Assembly (NCBI GenBank): GCA_905235575.1
Contig: CAJOLZ010000012.1
Coordinates: 1 to 46,123 of the forward strand
Direction of reading: 5' to 3'
Origin: an uncultured Bacteroidaceae bacterium
Lineage (GTDB): Bacteria; Bacteroidota; Bacteroidia; Bacteroidales; Bacteroidaceae
DNA: 46,123 nucleotides
In this document: positions 19,737 through 29,030 of the stretch, piece by piece
Layout of the letters: each line of letters opens with the position of its first letter
Numbering within the stretch: position 1 is the first letter of the stretch
Notes under the pieces: generated by a model
The model's input: only the letters and a program-made list of their open reading frames with translations
Told to the model about the DNA's origin: nothing
Databases searched by the model: none
Made by a program: the position numbers and the translations under genes

Positions 19737-22154
19737 ATGGCTTGCGAGAATTGTAATATAACATCACCTGAAGAAGCCCGCCAGGCTATTCGGACAAGGA
19801 CTGACGCTATCATAGAGCGACTGTGGTCCGAGGCTGGCGAGAAGCAACGGTTGGGGCGTGAGTATATAATCCCACTGCTCCAGTCTTTGCAGGCTGAGTT
19901 CAGTTATCTGCCCTCCGATGCCTTGGAACGTGTATATGAAACCACCGACATCGACCGTGCACAGGCAATTTCTGTCGCGACATTCTATGCTCAGTTCCGA
20001 ATGATTCCTTATGGCAAGCATACCATTCGTGTGTGTTGTGGCACGGCTTGTCATGTGAAAGGAGCCAATATCGTCTATGATGCTTTCCGCAGGGAACTGA
20101 ATATGGCAGAGGACAGCATTACAACCGACGACCAACAGTATTCTATCGAGAAGATTGCCTGTCTGGGTTGTTGTGCATTGGCACCCGTCGTGCAGATAGA
20201 CAACAAGATCTTTGGTCATGTGCAGCCCGGTCGTGTCAATGAGGTCTTGGCAGAGTTTGAACAACTTTCAAATGACGCAGGGGCTTCTTCTGATTCCGAC
20301 AATAACGGAGATATTCAGGGCGAAGTACGTCTTGGCATGGAAAACTGCTGTCAAGCCAGTGGTACGGCCGAAGTGCGTGAAGCTGTGGAACTCGCTTGCC
20401 GTGAATTAGGCATCAATGTCACCATTAAACCGGTATCCTGTGTGGGTGCTTGCAATCTGGTGCCACTGATTGATGTTGCCATGCCCGATGGAAAAATTAC
20501 GCGCTATCCCAATATCCGCCCGGAAGAGGTGAAGGAAGTCTTGCTACACCATTTCCGTCCTGCGTCCCGTTTGCGCCGTCTTCGTAACGTGATGCTCAAT
20601 CGTGTGGACACTTTCCATACCGATCAGACATGGGATAATATCGTTTATCAGAGCGATTTCCAGCGCAACCAGAACATCAACACCTTCCTTGAGGGTCAAC
20701 ATCGCATCTCTACTGAGGGCTATGGCCTGATGAATCCCCTCAATATCGAAGAGTATATTGCCAGAGGAGGCTTCGAAGGTCTTCGTCAGGCATTGAAAAT
20801 GAATCGCGGGGACTTGATTGACGAAGTCTTGAAGAGTGGTTTGCGTGGACGTGGCGGTGGCGGTTTCCCTTCGGGCCGGAAATGGAAAATCGTTGCAGAA
20901 CAGACCGATAATGAGAAGTTTGTTATATGTAACGGCGACGAAGGAGACCCCGGTGCATTCATGGACCGTATTCTCTTGGAGAGCTACCCGTTGCGTGTCA
21001 TCGAAGGCTTGTTGATTGCTGCCTATGCCGTTGGGGCTCGCAAGGCCATTCTGTATATCCGCGCAGAGTATCCACAGGCTGTGATTCGTGTGCGTCGGGC
21101 ATTGGAGATGTGTCGCGAGCGTGGATTCATCGGCGAGCACGTGCTTGATACTGATTTTTCCGTCGATGTCAGTCTCTTCGAGGGTGCCGGAGCATTCGTG
21201 TGTGGTGAGGAAACAGCGCTTATTGCTTCTATCGAGGGCAAGCGAGGTTTCCCACATCCGCGTCCGCCCTATCCTTCAAAGGAGGGCTTGTTTGGCCATC
21301 CTACGCTGATTAATAATGTAGAGACACTCAGTCAGGTGCCGTTTATTGTCAGTCATGGTGCCGATATCTATGCGAAGGTCGGTACTGAGGGCAGCAAGGG
21401 TACGAAGGTCTTTGCGCTTGCCGGCAAGGTGCGTCACGGCGGACTGATAGAGGTACCGATGGGCACGACACTGCGACAGATTGTAGAGCAGATAGGCGGT
21501 GGAATGGAGAACGACGAGAAACTGAAAGCTGTTCAGACGGGTGGTCCCTCGGGAGGTTGTATTCCTGCGGAACTGTGCGATGCGCCGGTCGATTTCGATG
21601 CCTTGAGCGAGATGGGAGCCATCATGGGTTCCGGTGGTCTCGTCGTTTTGGGCGAGAGCGACTGCATGGTCGACGTCGCCCGATATTTCCTGAACTTCAT
21701 TTCCAGCGAGAGTTGCGGCAAGTGTACGTTCTGCAGGGTTGGTGCCAGAAGAATGCTCGATATACTCGACAAACTGACGACGGGCACGGGAACGATGGAG
21801 GACATCGACCGTCTGGAGGTATTGGCGAACGCCGTGAAGAAAGCAGCCCTCTGCGGACTGGGCAGGACGGCCCCCAATCCCGTGCTGTCGACGCTCCGTT
21901 ACTTCCGCAACGAATATGAGGAACACGTACGTGGAATATGTCGCACGGGCAGTTGCAAGAAGATGGTACGGCTCACGGTGACCGACGACTGCATCGGCTG
22001 CACCAAGTGTGCCCGTTGCTGTCCGGCTGATGCCATTCCCTTCGTGCCGTACGAGAAACATACCATCGACACCGAGCTTTGTACCCTCTGCGGGTTGTGC
22101 ATCGACGAGTGTGACTTTAATGCCATCAAGTATGAGAATAAGCGTCAACAATAA
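19737..22154 (+). CDS. NuoE-NuoF-ferredoxin fusion, NADH-oxidising flavoprotein
   Basis: The 805-residue protein combines several modules. Residues 30-170 are NuoE-like with the [2Fe-2S] cysteines in VCCGTACH and ACLGCC. Residues 195-275 are a second thioredoxin-like [2Fe-2S] domain (CCQASG, SCVGAC). Residues 320-715 are NuoF, with the FMN/NADH glycine motif GRGGGGFPSG near 371 and the [4Fe-4S] ligands Cys660, 663, 666 and 706. The C-terminus has two [4Fe-4S] motifs (CIGCTKCARCCP, CTLCGLCIDEC). The layout resembles HydB/HndC-type subunits of NAD-linked hydrogenases and related oxidoreductases. No hydrogenase gene is present, so it probably oxidises NADH (or reduces NAD) for the membrane components encoded alongside. 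Confidence 0.92.
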   Translation: MACENCNITSPEEARQAIRTRTDAIIERLWSEAGEKQRLGREYIIPLLQSLQAEFSYLPSDALERVYETTDIDRAQAISVATFYAQFRMIPYGKHTIRVCCGTACHVKGANIVYDAFRRELNMAEDSITTDDQQYSIEKIACLGCCALAPVVQIDNKIFGHVQPGRVNEVLAEFEQLSNDAGASSDSDNNGDIQGEVRLGMENCCQASGTAEVREAVELACRELGINVTIKPVSCVGACNLVPLIDVAMPDGKITRYPNIRPEEVKEVLLHHFRPASRLRRLRNVMLNRVDTFHTDQTWDNIVYQSDFQRNQNINTFLEGQHRISTEGYGLMNPLNIEEYIARGGFEGLRQALKMNRGDLIDEVLKSGLRGRGGGGFPSGRKWKIVAEQTDNEKFVICNGDEGDPGAFMDRILLESYPLRVIEGLLIAAYAVGARKAILYIRAEYPQAVIRVRRALEMCRERGFIGEHVLDTDFSVDVSLFEGAGAFVCGEETALIASIEGKRGFPHPRPPYPSKEGLFGHPTLINNVETLSQVPFIVSHGADIYAKVGTEGSKGTKVFALAGKVRHGGLIEVPMGTTLRQIVEQIGGGMENDEKLKAVQTGGPSGGCIPAELCDAPVDFDALSEMGAIMGSGGLVVLGESDCMVDVARYFLNFISSESCGKCTFCRVGARRMLDILDKLTTGTGTMEDIDRLEVLANAVKKAALCGLGRTAPNPVLSTLRYFRNEYEEHVRGICRTGSCKKMVRLTVTDDCIGCTKCARCCPADAIPFVPYEKHTIDTELCTLCGLCIDECDFNAIKYENKRQQ

Positions 22155-24228
22155 CAGTATAGAAGTCAGTGGTCAGCGTCCGCTCATCGAAGAGCTCCGC
22201 GAGATAGGCATCCGCGTTCCGTCGATGTGCTATGCCGAGGGCCGCGAGCATCGTTCTTCGTGCATGGTGTGCATGGTGAAAGATGTCAAGAAGGGAGTGA
22301 TGCTGCCTTCCTGCTCGACGATGCCTTACGAGGGAATGGAGATTGAGACCGACACCGACGAGGTCCGCGAACTCCGCCGACTCTCGCTCGAACTGCTGCT
22401 GAGCGACCATCGCGCCGACTGCGAGGCCCCCTGCACGCTGGTGTGCCAGCGTGGCATCGACGTGGCACGCGTCATCCGCCTGTTGGATGAAGGAAAACCA
22501 GACGAGGCAGCCGGGCTGCTCGACAATGTCTCTTGCGAGGGTTGCAAGGCTCCGTGTGAGAAAGCATGCCGTCGCGGAACCGTCGACGAGTGTGTGCCTA
22601 TTCGTGAGATACTGCAACGCCTCCGTAATCGCGAATCGGTTTTGGAGCTCCATGGAGAAGTGTCTGACGCACCACGGTGCGAAGGCCTGCGCACCACGGT
22701 GCAACGCCCGTCGCAGCACGGTGCGTTTTCGGACGCATCGGCAACCACTCATCCGGATGAGCAATTCACGTTCAACAATCGCCTGGGACGTTTCACCGAC
22801 CAGGAGAAGGAACGCATGAAGAAATTGTATCCGCAGTGCCTGCACTGCGCCTGCGAAGGTAGGGACAAATGTCAGTTGCGGTCGTTGGCTTCGGAGGCTC
22901 GCATCAAGTCCTCACGCTACGGCATGGGCTCGACGCTCCCCGTCAAGGAACAGATACCAGTTACGGGCCGATTGGTCTATGAACCAGCCAAATGCATCCG
23001 TTGTGGCCTCTGCGTCTACAATACTCAGGACGGCTTCACCTTCGACAAGCGCGGCTTCGACATGCGCGTGGTGGTTCCCGAAGAGAGCAAGTCTCATGTC
23101 AGCGAGAAGATAGCCAGCCTATGTCCCACGGGTGCCCTATTCCTGAAAATTCTCATGCCGCTGATGCTGCTCCTCACGGGTTGTCGCCATTCGGCCGAGG
23201 GCGAATACCCCAACGCCGAACTGCCGGAACATCCCCAGCTGATGTGGGAGCATCGTCACAACGTGCGGACGGTAGCATCGCCCCTGGCATACGACGGCAT
23301 GATTCTCTTCTGCGACAAGCACGGGCAGATGAAAGGGCTGGATGAAGACACGGGCGAAGAACAATTCAGCCTTTCGCTGGATGGGGACATGGAAGCCTCG
23401 TTCACGATAGAAGACTCTACGCTTTATGTCGGCATGATGGACGGACACGTCCGTTCTCTCTCGCTCACCGATGCCTCGGAACGCTGGAACTACGAGACGG
23501 AAGGCCAGATTGCGGCGGCGCCTGTGCTGACGACTGTCAACGGGGAGCGACGCCTATTTGTGGGCAGTTACGATAATTATATGTATACGCTTTCGCCGCA
23601 GACGGGAGAACTCATCCACCGCGTACCGACCGGCTATTACATCAATGGCGGTGCTGCTCTGTGGCAGGGGTATGCGCTCTTTGGCGGTTGCGACGCATGG
23701 GTGCGCATCGTCGATGGGACTTCCGGCGAACCGACCGACTCGCTTCATCTCGATTCGTATATCCCGTCCTCTCCGGTGGTTTACGGTGATTGTGCCTACG
23801 TGGCAGACTATCTCGGCGATGTGTACGAACTGACACTTTCTGAGGGACATATTGCCAGTCACCGCAAGTTGCTTTCGGCCGAAGAAGATGACGGCGGAAT
23901 GCTTTCGGTGCCCATAGTGTCGCGAGACGATGTGTACGTCCTGACACCGGACCGTCGGTTGGTATGTCTCAATCGTAAGACCGGAGAAGAGAAGTGGCAT
24001 TCACTCCTCAAGGGCGAAACAGGGGAGTGCTCGCCGGTGCTGGTGGACAATCGTCTGTTGGTCTGCACCAAGACGGGTGTCGTCACGATTCACGACACCT
24101 CCACAGGACAGCAACTCTGGGAATACGAGACGGGCGAGCAGATCATCTCAAAGCCCATCGTGGGCAAATCTCGTTATTACATTCAAACGGCACGCGGCAC
24201 ACTGTTGTGCTTCGCCGAAGGAAAATGA
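22132..24228 (+). CDS. NuoG-like iron-sulfur protein fused to beta-propeller, with embedded 22-bp array
   Basis: I chose the ATG at 22132, overlapping the previous gene by 23 bp. Residues 1-75 are a [2Fe-2S] domain (CYAEG, CMVCMV, CST). Residues 80-170 have DHRADCEAPCTLVC and CEGCKAPCEKAC motifs like the cluster domains of NuoG and dihydropyrimidine dehydrogenase/GltD. Residues about 180-201 are encoded by repeat array R5. Another Fe-S segment follows (CLHCACEGRDKC, CIRCGLC, LCPTGAL). At about residue 336 a short hydrophobic stretch with a lipobox-like LLTGC begins, followed by a full propeller (GEEKWHSL, GQQLWEYE). The two halves would normally lie on opposite sides of the membrane. Either the fusion is real or a second product starts near 23143-23155. 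Confidence 0.8.
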   Translation: MRISVNNNSIEVSGQRPLIEELREIGIRVPSMCYAEGREHRSSCMVCMVKDVKKGVMLPSCSTMPYEGMEIETDTDEVRELRRLSLELLLSDHRADCEAPCTLVCQRGIDVARVIRLLDEGKPDEAAGLLDNVSCEGCKAPCEKACRRGTVDECVPIREILQRLRNRESVLELHGEVSDAPRCEGLRTTVQRPSQHGAFSDASATTHPDEQFTFNNRLGRFTDQEKERMKKLYPQCLHCACEGRDKCQLRSLASEARIKSSRYGMGSTLPVKEQIPVTGRLVYEPAKCIRCGLCVYNTQDGFTFDKRGFDMRVVVPEESKSHVSEKIASLCPTGALFLKILMPLMLLLTGCRHSAEGEYPNAELPEHPQLMWEHRHNVRTVASPLAYDGMILFCDKHGQMKGLDEDTGEEQFSLSLDGDMEASFTIEDSTLYVGMMDGHVRSLSLTDASERWNYETEGQIAAAPVLTTVNGERRLFVGSYDNYMYTLSPQTGELIHRVPTGYYINGGAALWQGYALFGGCDAWVRIVDGTSGEPTDSLHLDSYIPSSPVVYGDCAYVADYLGDVYELTLSEGHIASHRKLLSAEEDDGGMLSVPIVSRDDVYVLTPDRRLVCLNRKTGEEKWHSLLKGETGECSPVLVDNRLLVCTKTGVVTIHDTSTGQQLWEYETGEQIISKPIVGKSRYYIQTARGTLLCFAEGK
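22668..22733. repeat. 22-bp-period array R5 inside a coding sequence
   Basis: Three units start at 22668, 22690 and 22712, each with the CGCA-N6-TGCG design (second unit ends TGCA). Exactly 66 bp are present, equal to 22 codons, so the reading frame of the NuoG-like/propeller gene is kept. The encoded peptide is basic and low in hydrophobic residues and falls in a linker between Fe-S domains. It is the only one of the ten arrays found inside a gene. Confidence 0.85.
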
Positions 24229-24244
24229 TGAACAAGAAGGAAAT

Positions 24245-24925
24245 ATGTTTGTAGAACTGAACAATATACAGAAGAGCTTTGCCGACGGCAGCGGCGGCGT
24301 CAGAAAGGTGCTCGACGGACTCGACCTAAGGGTCGAACAGGGCGGTTTTGTGGCCGTGACAGGTGTTTCCGGCACAGGCAAGACCACGCTGCTGAATATC
24401 CTTGGTACGCTGTTACAACCTGATGGCGGCACGTATCATTTAGGAGGAGAACGCATCTCGTATGATGACGAGAAACAACTTCTGCACCTGCGTAACCAAC
24501 AGATTGGGTTCATGTTTCAGGATTTCCGTCTGTTGCCTCAACTCACGGCGTGGCAGAACATCTTGTTGCCTGTCATGGCTGCCAATCCCGCGGTCAGGTC
24601 TTTCGACAATGTTTCTGTGAAGCCGTGGGCAGAAGAACTCACTCAGAAGATGGGCATTGAAGGCATACTAAAGCAATTGCCAGAGACGCTCTCGGGTGGT
24701 GAAAAGAGCCGTGTGGCCCTGTGCCGTTCTCTCATTATGCGTCCCAAACTCTTGTTGGCAGACGAGCCCACGGGACAACTCGACAGTCACCATGCCGCTG
24801 AGGTCGCTCAGTTGTTGAAGACCGTCAATGAACAGTTCGGTACGACCATCGTTCTTGTGACTCATTCAGAGGAATTGGCAAACATTGCCTTGGAACGCTA
24901 TGTGTTAAAAGAAGGAAAACTGTGA
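24245..24925 (+). CDS. LolD/MacB-type ABC transporter ATPase
   Basis: The 226-residue ATPase has the Walker A motif GVSGTGKTT (about 40-48), the signature LSGGEKSR (from 149), Walker B LLLADEP and the H-loop VLVTHSEE, all intact. Size and sequence fit the LolD/FtsE/MacB branch, which powers mechanotransmission rather than transmembrane import. I chose the ATG at 24245; longer in-frame extensions run into the preceding gene. The permease gene follows with a GTGA overlap. In this setting it may move a lipid, lipoprotein or the presumed terpenoid out of the cytoplasmic membrane, but the substrate is unknown. Confidence 0.92.
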   Translation: MFVELNNIQKSFADGSGGVRKVLDGLDLRVEQGGFVAVTGVSGTGKTTLLNILGTLLQPDGGTYHLGGERISYDDEKQLLHLRNQQIGFMFQDFRLLPQLTAWQNILLPVMAANPAVRSFDNVSVKPWAEELTQKMGIEGILKQLPETLSGGEKSRVALCRSLIMRPKLLLADEPTGQLDSHHAAEVAQLLKTVNEQFGTTIVLVTHSEELANIALERYVLKEGKL

Positions 24926-27735
24926 ATACCGCCAGCCGTTCATATTACAAACGCTTCTATCGGCTCGTAGCAGTCGCTGCAGCCGTAATGACAGCCGTCG
25001 TGACGGGTAGCCTTGTACTGGGCGATTCCGTTCGTGGCTCTCTGAAGGAACGCGTTAACGAACGGTTGGGAAACGCTGAAACACTGATACAAACGGGTAT
25101 GGGATTCCTTGACGATTCAATCCTGAACGACCCACTCTTCTCTCATTCCAAAGGCTATCTGTTGACCGAAGGTTTTGTCTCATCCAACGGCCAGATGGTC
25201 CCTGTTACAGTTTGGGGGACGGATGACGATTCACTCCAGCAGGGAGAGGCTTTGTTGAATCTTCAATCTTCGAACATCAATTCTCCCATCGTTCTTCATC
25301 TTCCATCCAACAACTTGGTCGGTTCAGGTTCGCTCTTTGTCTCGCAGAGTTATGCAACGCAGTTACGGCTTGATGTCAAAGGTGTGAAGTCTGCTAACGA
25401 CGGTGGAAACCTGCTGTTGCATAACGAGCAGCGACGACCGTTCAATGTCTTCATGAATCGTCAGGAATTGGCCGAAGCATTAGGCCTCAAAGGTAAGATT
25501 AATGTCATATTGTCTTCGGAAAACATCACATTTGATGAATTCAAAAATATCTGGAAACCAGAATGCTCAGGACTTCAACGAGAAGTAAAGCTTCAGGCGG
25601 ATGGAGCCGCTTCCATGACCAATGAAGTGGCAAAAGTAAACGAGGCTTTCAACATCGTAGGCTCGGATCGAGCCTTCCTTTCTCAGGGCGTTGTCGATTC
25701 CTTAAAGCCTTCCGCTTGTTATTTGGCTTATTTCGTCAACAGTTTGGGCGATATACCTTATTCGTTTGTCACTGCAACAGACCAGTTGCATGGCAACGAG
25801 ACAATTCTGACGGACTACGCTGCAGAACGCCTGAATGCTCATGTGGGCGACTCAGTTGTGATGGAATACTTTGTCTCGCACGGTGGACTGAAACGACTTG
25901 AAACGCGCAGTCATCGTTTCTGTGTGAGCCGCATTGTCCCAATCAGCGAGTTTCAGCAACAGGCTGAACTCATCACGGCCGACTTCCCAGGGCTCTCGGG
26001 TGTCAAGCGTTGTACAGACTGGGACAGTGACCTTCCCATCGACATGGATCGTATCTCGCAGGTCGATGAGGATTATTGGGACGTGTATCGGCAGACACCG
26101 AAGGCTATGGTGAGTTTCGATGCCGTCGGTCACGACTGGACAGGCGCTTATGGCGTCGCAACAAAAGTCGTTTCAGCACAAGAACGGTGGAGTTCTCTCT
26201 CTCCGGAGGCCTTTGGTATTGCAGTGGTGCAGCTTCGTGAGACAGCCTTGCGTGCTGCTCAAAATGGGACCGACTTTGGGATGCTATTTCTTTCTTTGGG
26301 CTTCTTTATCATTATCGCTGCGATTCTCCTGATGCAGAATCCGCTTCTGGAGATGTATCAAGTGAGAAGTCCGGAAATACAACTCTTCAGTATATTGGGC
26401 TTTAGCAAAGGTCGCATCTTCAGGCGACTGTTCTTTGAGGCACTTCCGGTCGTGTTGATCGCAACTCCTATCGGTGCACTTCTGGGCTATGCATACGCTG
26501 CTGTCATTCTTTGGTTGCTGGGTGGTCCGTGGAGCGGAGCCACACAAACAGATGGTTTTGCTTTGTATGTTAATCCCGTGACAGTGATTGTGGCATGCTG
26601 CATCAGCATTTTCCTGGCTCTCGTTGTGCTTCTTTTCGCAGTCAAGAATGTTTTCCGCCAGTCGAAGCTCAAGCGTTCGAAAGCCCAAACCGGATCGCTG
26701 CTTCGTGCATCGTTGTATTATTATCGCCGCCAACATCGACTTTCGTTCTGGACATTGTCCTTGGGCGTACTGGTCGTGTTTGCTGTTGGACTGAATCGAC
26801 CAGACTTCAGTCATTCCTCAGGCGCTGCTACAGGTGGATATCAGTTCTATGGAGAGAGCCGAATTCCCATCCAATACGATTTGAATACATCTGCCGGACG
26901 ACATCATCTTCATCTTGACGACTTGCCTGCAGATGCCCGTTTCCTGCAACTACCCAAACACACAGAGGATGAGGCCAGTTGCTTGAACCTGAATAAAGTT
27001 GAAACGCCATCCGTGTTAGGTATGTCTTTGGGTGACATGAAGTCCTTTGGCATCGATACCACGCAATTCACGATGATTTCAGTTGCCATCGACGAGGAAG
27101 CATTGCTCTGGAGTATGATGAAAGAGGTGGGGGACACATTGCTTTTCCATTCTTCCGATGGTCAGGAGGTCAAGGTTCTCATTGCGGCGTCCTATCCCAC
27201 TGGCATCTTCCACGGAAATGCAATTATGCCAATAGAACACTTCCGTAAATTGTGGCCTGACGAAATGGGCAGCCGTATTGTCTTGGGAAACAATTCCGAG
27301 ATAGCTACACCGCTCTCCGACTACGGCTTCACCATCACCACTACTTCAGAGCGTCTACAGATGTTCTTCGAAGTGACCGATACTTATCTGCGCATCTTCC
27401 TCTCCCTTGGAGGGCTTGGCCTGTTGCTCGGCTTGGTTAGTTTGTTCGTTGTCATTCGCAAGAACTTGGCGGCGCGTCATCAGGAAATCGCCCTTTATCA
27501 GACCCTTGGTTTTTCCACAGAGACTATCGTTGGCATGCTGCGGCGCGAGCAGATAATTGTACCCTTGCTGGCCATCTTCGCTGGTGTGCTTGGCAGTCTG
27601 CTCATATCTCTGCTGCTGCCCACCTTCTCTCTGCTCGAATCGTTCACCACCCCCATCATACTCTTCCTGCTTATGTTGCTCACAACATGGATAATCATTC
27701 ACATTAGTATAAACTCAAAAACCGTAAGACAATGA
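24922..27735 (+). CDS. FtsX/LolCE-type ABC permease
   Basis: The 937-residue protein starts at a GTG that overlaps the stop of the ATPase gene. It has an N-terminal helix (about 15-35), a large extracytoplasmic domain (about 40-450), an FtsX-like core of three helices (about 455-600), another helix near 620, a second extracytoplasmic domain, and a C-terminal FtsX core (about 810-930). The sequence QTLGFSTETI after a membrane helix is the usual FtsX coupling segment, also seen as FSILGFSKGRI in the first core. Two FtsX cores in one chain resemble large single-chain exporter permeases. Together with the ATPase it should form a transporter. Confidence 0.88.
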   Translation: MNTASRSYYKRFYRLVAVAAAVMTAVVTGSLVLGDSVRGSLKERVNERLGNAETLIQTGMGFLDDSILNDPLFSHSKGYLLTEGFVSSNGQMVPVTVWGTDDDSLQQGEALLNLQSSNINSPIVLHLPSNNLVGSGSLFVSQSYATQLRLDVKGVKSANDGGNLLLHNEQRRPFNVFMNRQELAEALGLKGKINVILSSENITFDEFKNIWKPECSGLQREVKLQADGAASMTNEVAKVNEAFNIVGSDRAFLSQGVVDSLKPSACYLAYFVNSLGDIPYSFVTATDQLHGNETILTDYAAERLNAHVGDSVVMEYFVSHGGLKRLETRSHRFCVSRIVPISEFQQQAELITADFPGLSGVKRCTDWDSDLPIDMDRISQVDEDYWDVYRQTPKAMVSFDAVGHDWTGAYGVATKVVSAQERWSSLSPEAFGIAVVQLRETALRAAQNGTDFGMLFLSLGFFIIIAAILLMQNPLLEMYQVRSPEIQLFSILGFSKGRIFRRLFFEALPVVLIATPIGALLGYAYAAVILWLLGGPWSGATQTDGFALYVNPVTVIVACCISIFLALVVLLFAVKNVFRQSKLKRSKAQTGSLLRASLYYYRRQHRLSFWTLSLGVLVVFAVGLNRPDFSHSSGAATGGYQFYGESRIPIQYDLNTSAGRHHLHLDDLPADARFLQLPKHTEDEASCLNLNKVETPSVLGMSLGDMKSFGIDTTQFTMISVAIDEEALLWSMMKEVGDTLLFHSSDGQEVKVLIAASYPTGIFHGNAIMPIEHFRKLWPDEMGSRIVLGNNSEIATPLSDYGFTITTTSERLQMFFEVTDTYLRIFLSLGGLGLLLGLVSLFVVIRKNLAARHQEIALYQTLGFSTETIVGMLRREQIIVPLLAIFAGVLGSLLISLLLPTFSLLESFTTPIILFLLMLLTTWIIIHISINSKTVRQ

Positions 27736-29018
27736 GAAATGCATTTCTTTTTGCGGCACTTCTGTTTAGTGCATGCACGGTGGCTCAGACACCGAAATTT
27801 ACAAAAGGTGCCAGCGTGAATGGCTGGCGTGGTCCCCAGAACACTGGAGTCTATCCCGACAAGGGCTTGCTCAACGAATGGCCTGCCGATGGCCCTAAGA
27901 AAATCTTTGAGGTAGACAATGCAGGAAAGGGTTATTCCAGCCCTCAGGTGGTTGGAGACCGTATCTATCTGACAGGTCTCAATGACCAGGAAGACAAGGA
28001 AGTCCTCAACTGTTACAAGCTCGACGGCTCGAAGGTTTACACCGTAGAGTATGGTCACCGTTGGCAGGGCTCTTATCCCGAGACCCGCACCACAGCCACT
28101 TTCAGCGACGGACGTCTCTATGTCATCAGCGGCATGGGGGAGGTCGTCTGCCTGAATGCCGAAGACGGCAAGATTCTGTGGACAGTGAACGCTGGCGAGA
28201 AGTACGGCCGCAAGGCAGGGATGTGGGGCACCAGCGAGTGTCCGCTTGTCTATGACGACAAAGTCATTTACACCCCCAGTGGCGAGCAGGCAACCATTGT
28301 TGCTCTCAACAAGTTCACAGGCGAAGAAATATGGAAGAGTGCGTCTTTGGGAGACAGAGGCTGCTACGTTTCGCCCATCCTTATCGAGTACAAAGGCAAA
28401 CGTCAGATTATAGGTTCCACCGCATCACACGTCTTTGGAGCCAACCCAGAGACTGGCGAAATCGAGTGGACTTTTGATGATTGGGGACCAAAGCACTATG
28501 GCAACACCAACTCCCGTCGCGGAGGAGACAACATCGCCACCAATTCGCCCCTTTATAGCGATGGCCGCATTTTCCTCTGCCATGGCTATGACATCAACGG
28601 CTTCCAGCTCCAGTTGGCCGACGATTTGAAGAGCGTCACCGTCACCTGGCGCACCGAAGCTCTCGATACCCATCACGGCGGCTACGTCCTCGTTGGCGAC
28701 AATATCTATGGCTCAAACTGGCTTAACAACAATGCCGGCAACTGGTGCTGCATCGATTGGAAGACTGGTCAGACTAAATACGAGACGGCATGGGAAGGCA
28801 AGGGCAAAGGCTCCATCATCTCGGCCGACGGCAAACTTATTTGCTACGACGAGCGTCGAGGCACAGTCGGACTGGCAAAAGCCACACCCGAAGGCTTCAA
28901 CGTAGTCAGCGAGTTCCGCATCACAAACGGCAGCGGTCCTTACTGGGCACACCCCACTATCTCCAAAGGCATTCTTTATGTTCGTCATGCCGGAACCTTC
29001 TGTGCATACAAAATCTGA
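27732..29018 (+). CDS. Exported PQQ-like beta-propeller protein
   Basis: The 428-residue protein has an N-terminal signal peptide (MRNAFLFAALLFSA) ending near a Cys, so it may be a lipoprotein although Phe at -3 is not typical. The mature protein begins with NGWRGPQNTGVYP and a LLNEWP segment, the usual opening of WRGP-type propellers common in Planctomycetes and Bacteroidota. Blades follow with GKILWTVNAG, GEEIWKSAS and GEIEWTFDD. It overlaps the permease gene by 4 bp, tying it to the transporter. No catalytic residues are evident; it is another candidate extracytoplasmic partner of the cluster. Confidence 0.82.
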   Translation: MRNAFLFAALLFSACTVAQTPKFTKGASVNGWRGPQNTGVYPDKGLLNEWPADGPKKIFEVDNAGKGYSSPQVVGDRIYLTGLNDQEDKEVLNCYKLDGSKVYTVEYGHRWQGSYPETRTTATFSDGRLYVISGMGEVVCLNAEDGKILWTVNAGEKYGRKAGMWGTSECPLVYDDKVIYTPSGEQATIVALNKFTGEEIWKSASLGDRGCYVSPILIEYKGKRQIIGSTASHVFGANPETGEIEWTFDDWGPKHYGNTNSRRGGDNIATNSPLYSDGRIFLCHGYDINGFQLQLADDLKSVTVTWRTEALDTHHGGYVLVGDNIYGSNWLNNNAGNWCCIDWKTGQTKYETAWEGKGKGSIISADGKLICYDERRGTVGLAKATPEGFNVVSEFRITNGSGPYWAHPTISKGILYVRHAGTFCAYKI

Positions 29019-29030
29019 TATTGTAATTAT

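Noticed and set aside
19737..24228. Part of a complex I (nuo) operon or a hydrogenase operon
   Set aside because: No membrane nuo subunits and no hydrogenase catalytic subunit occur nearby. The neighbours are propellers and NapGH-like proteins.
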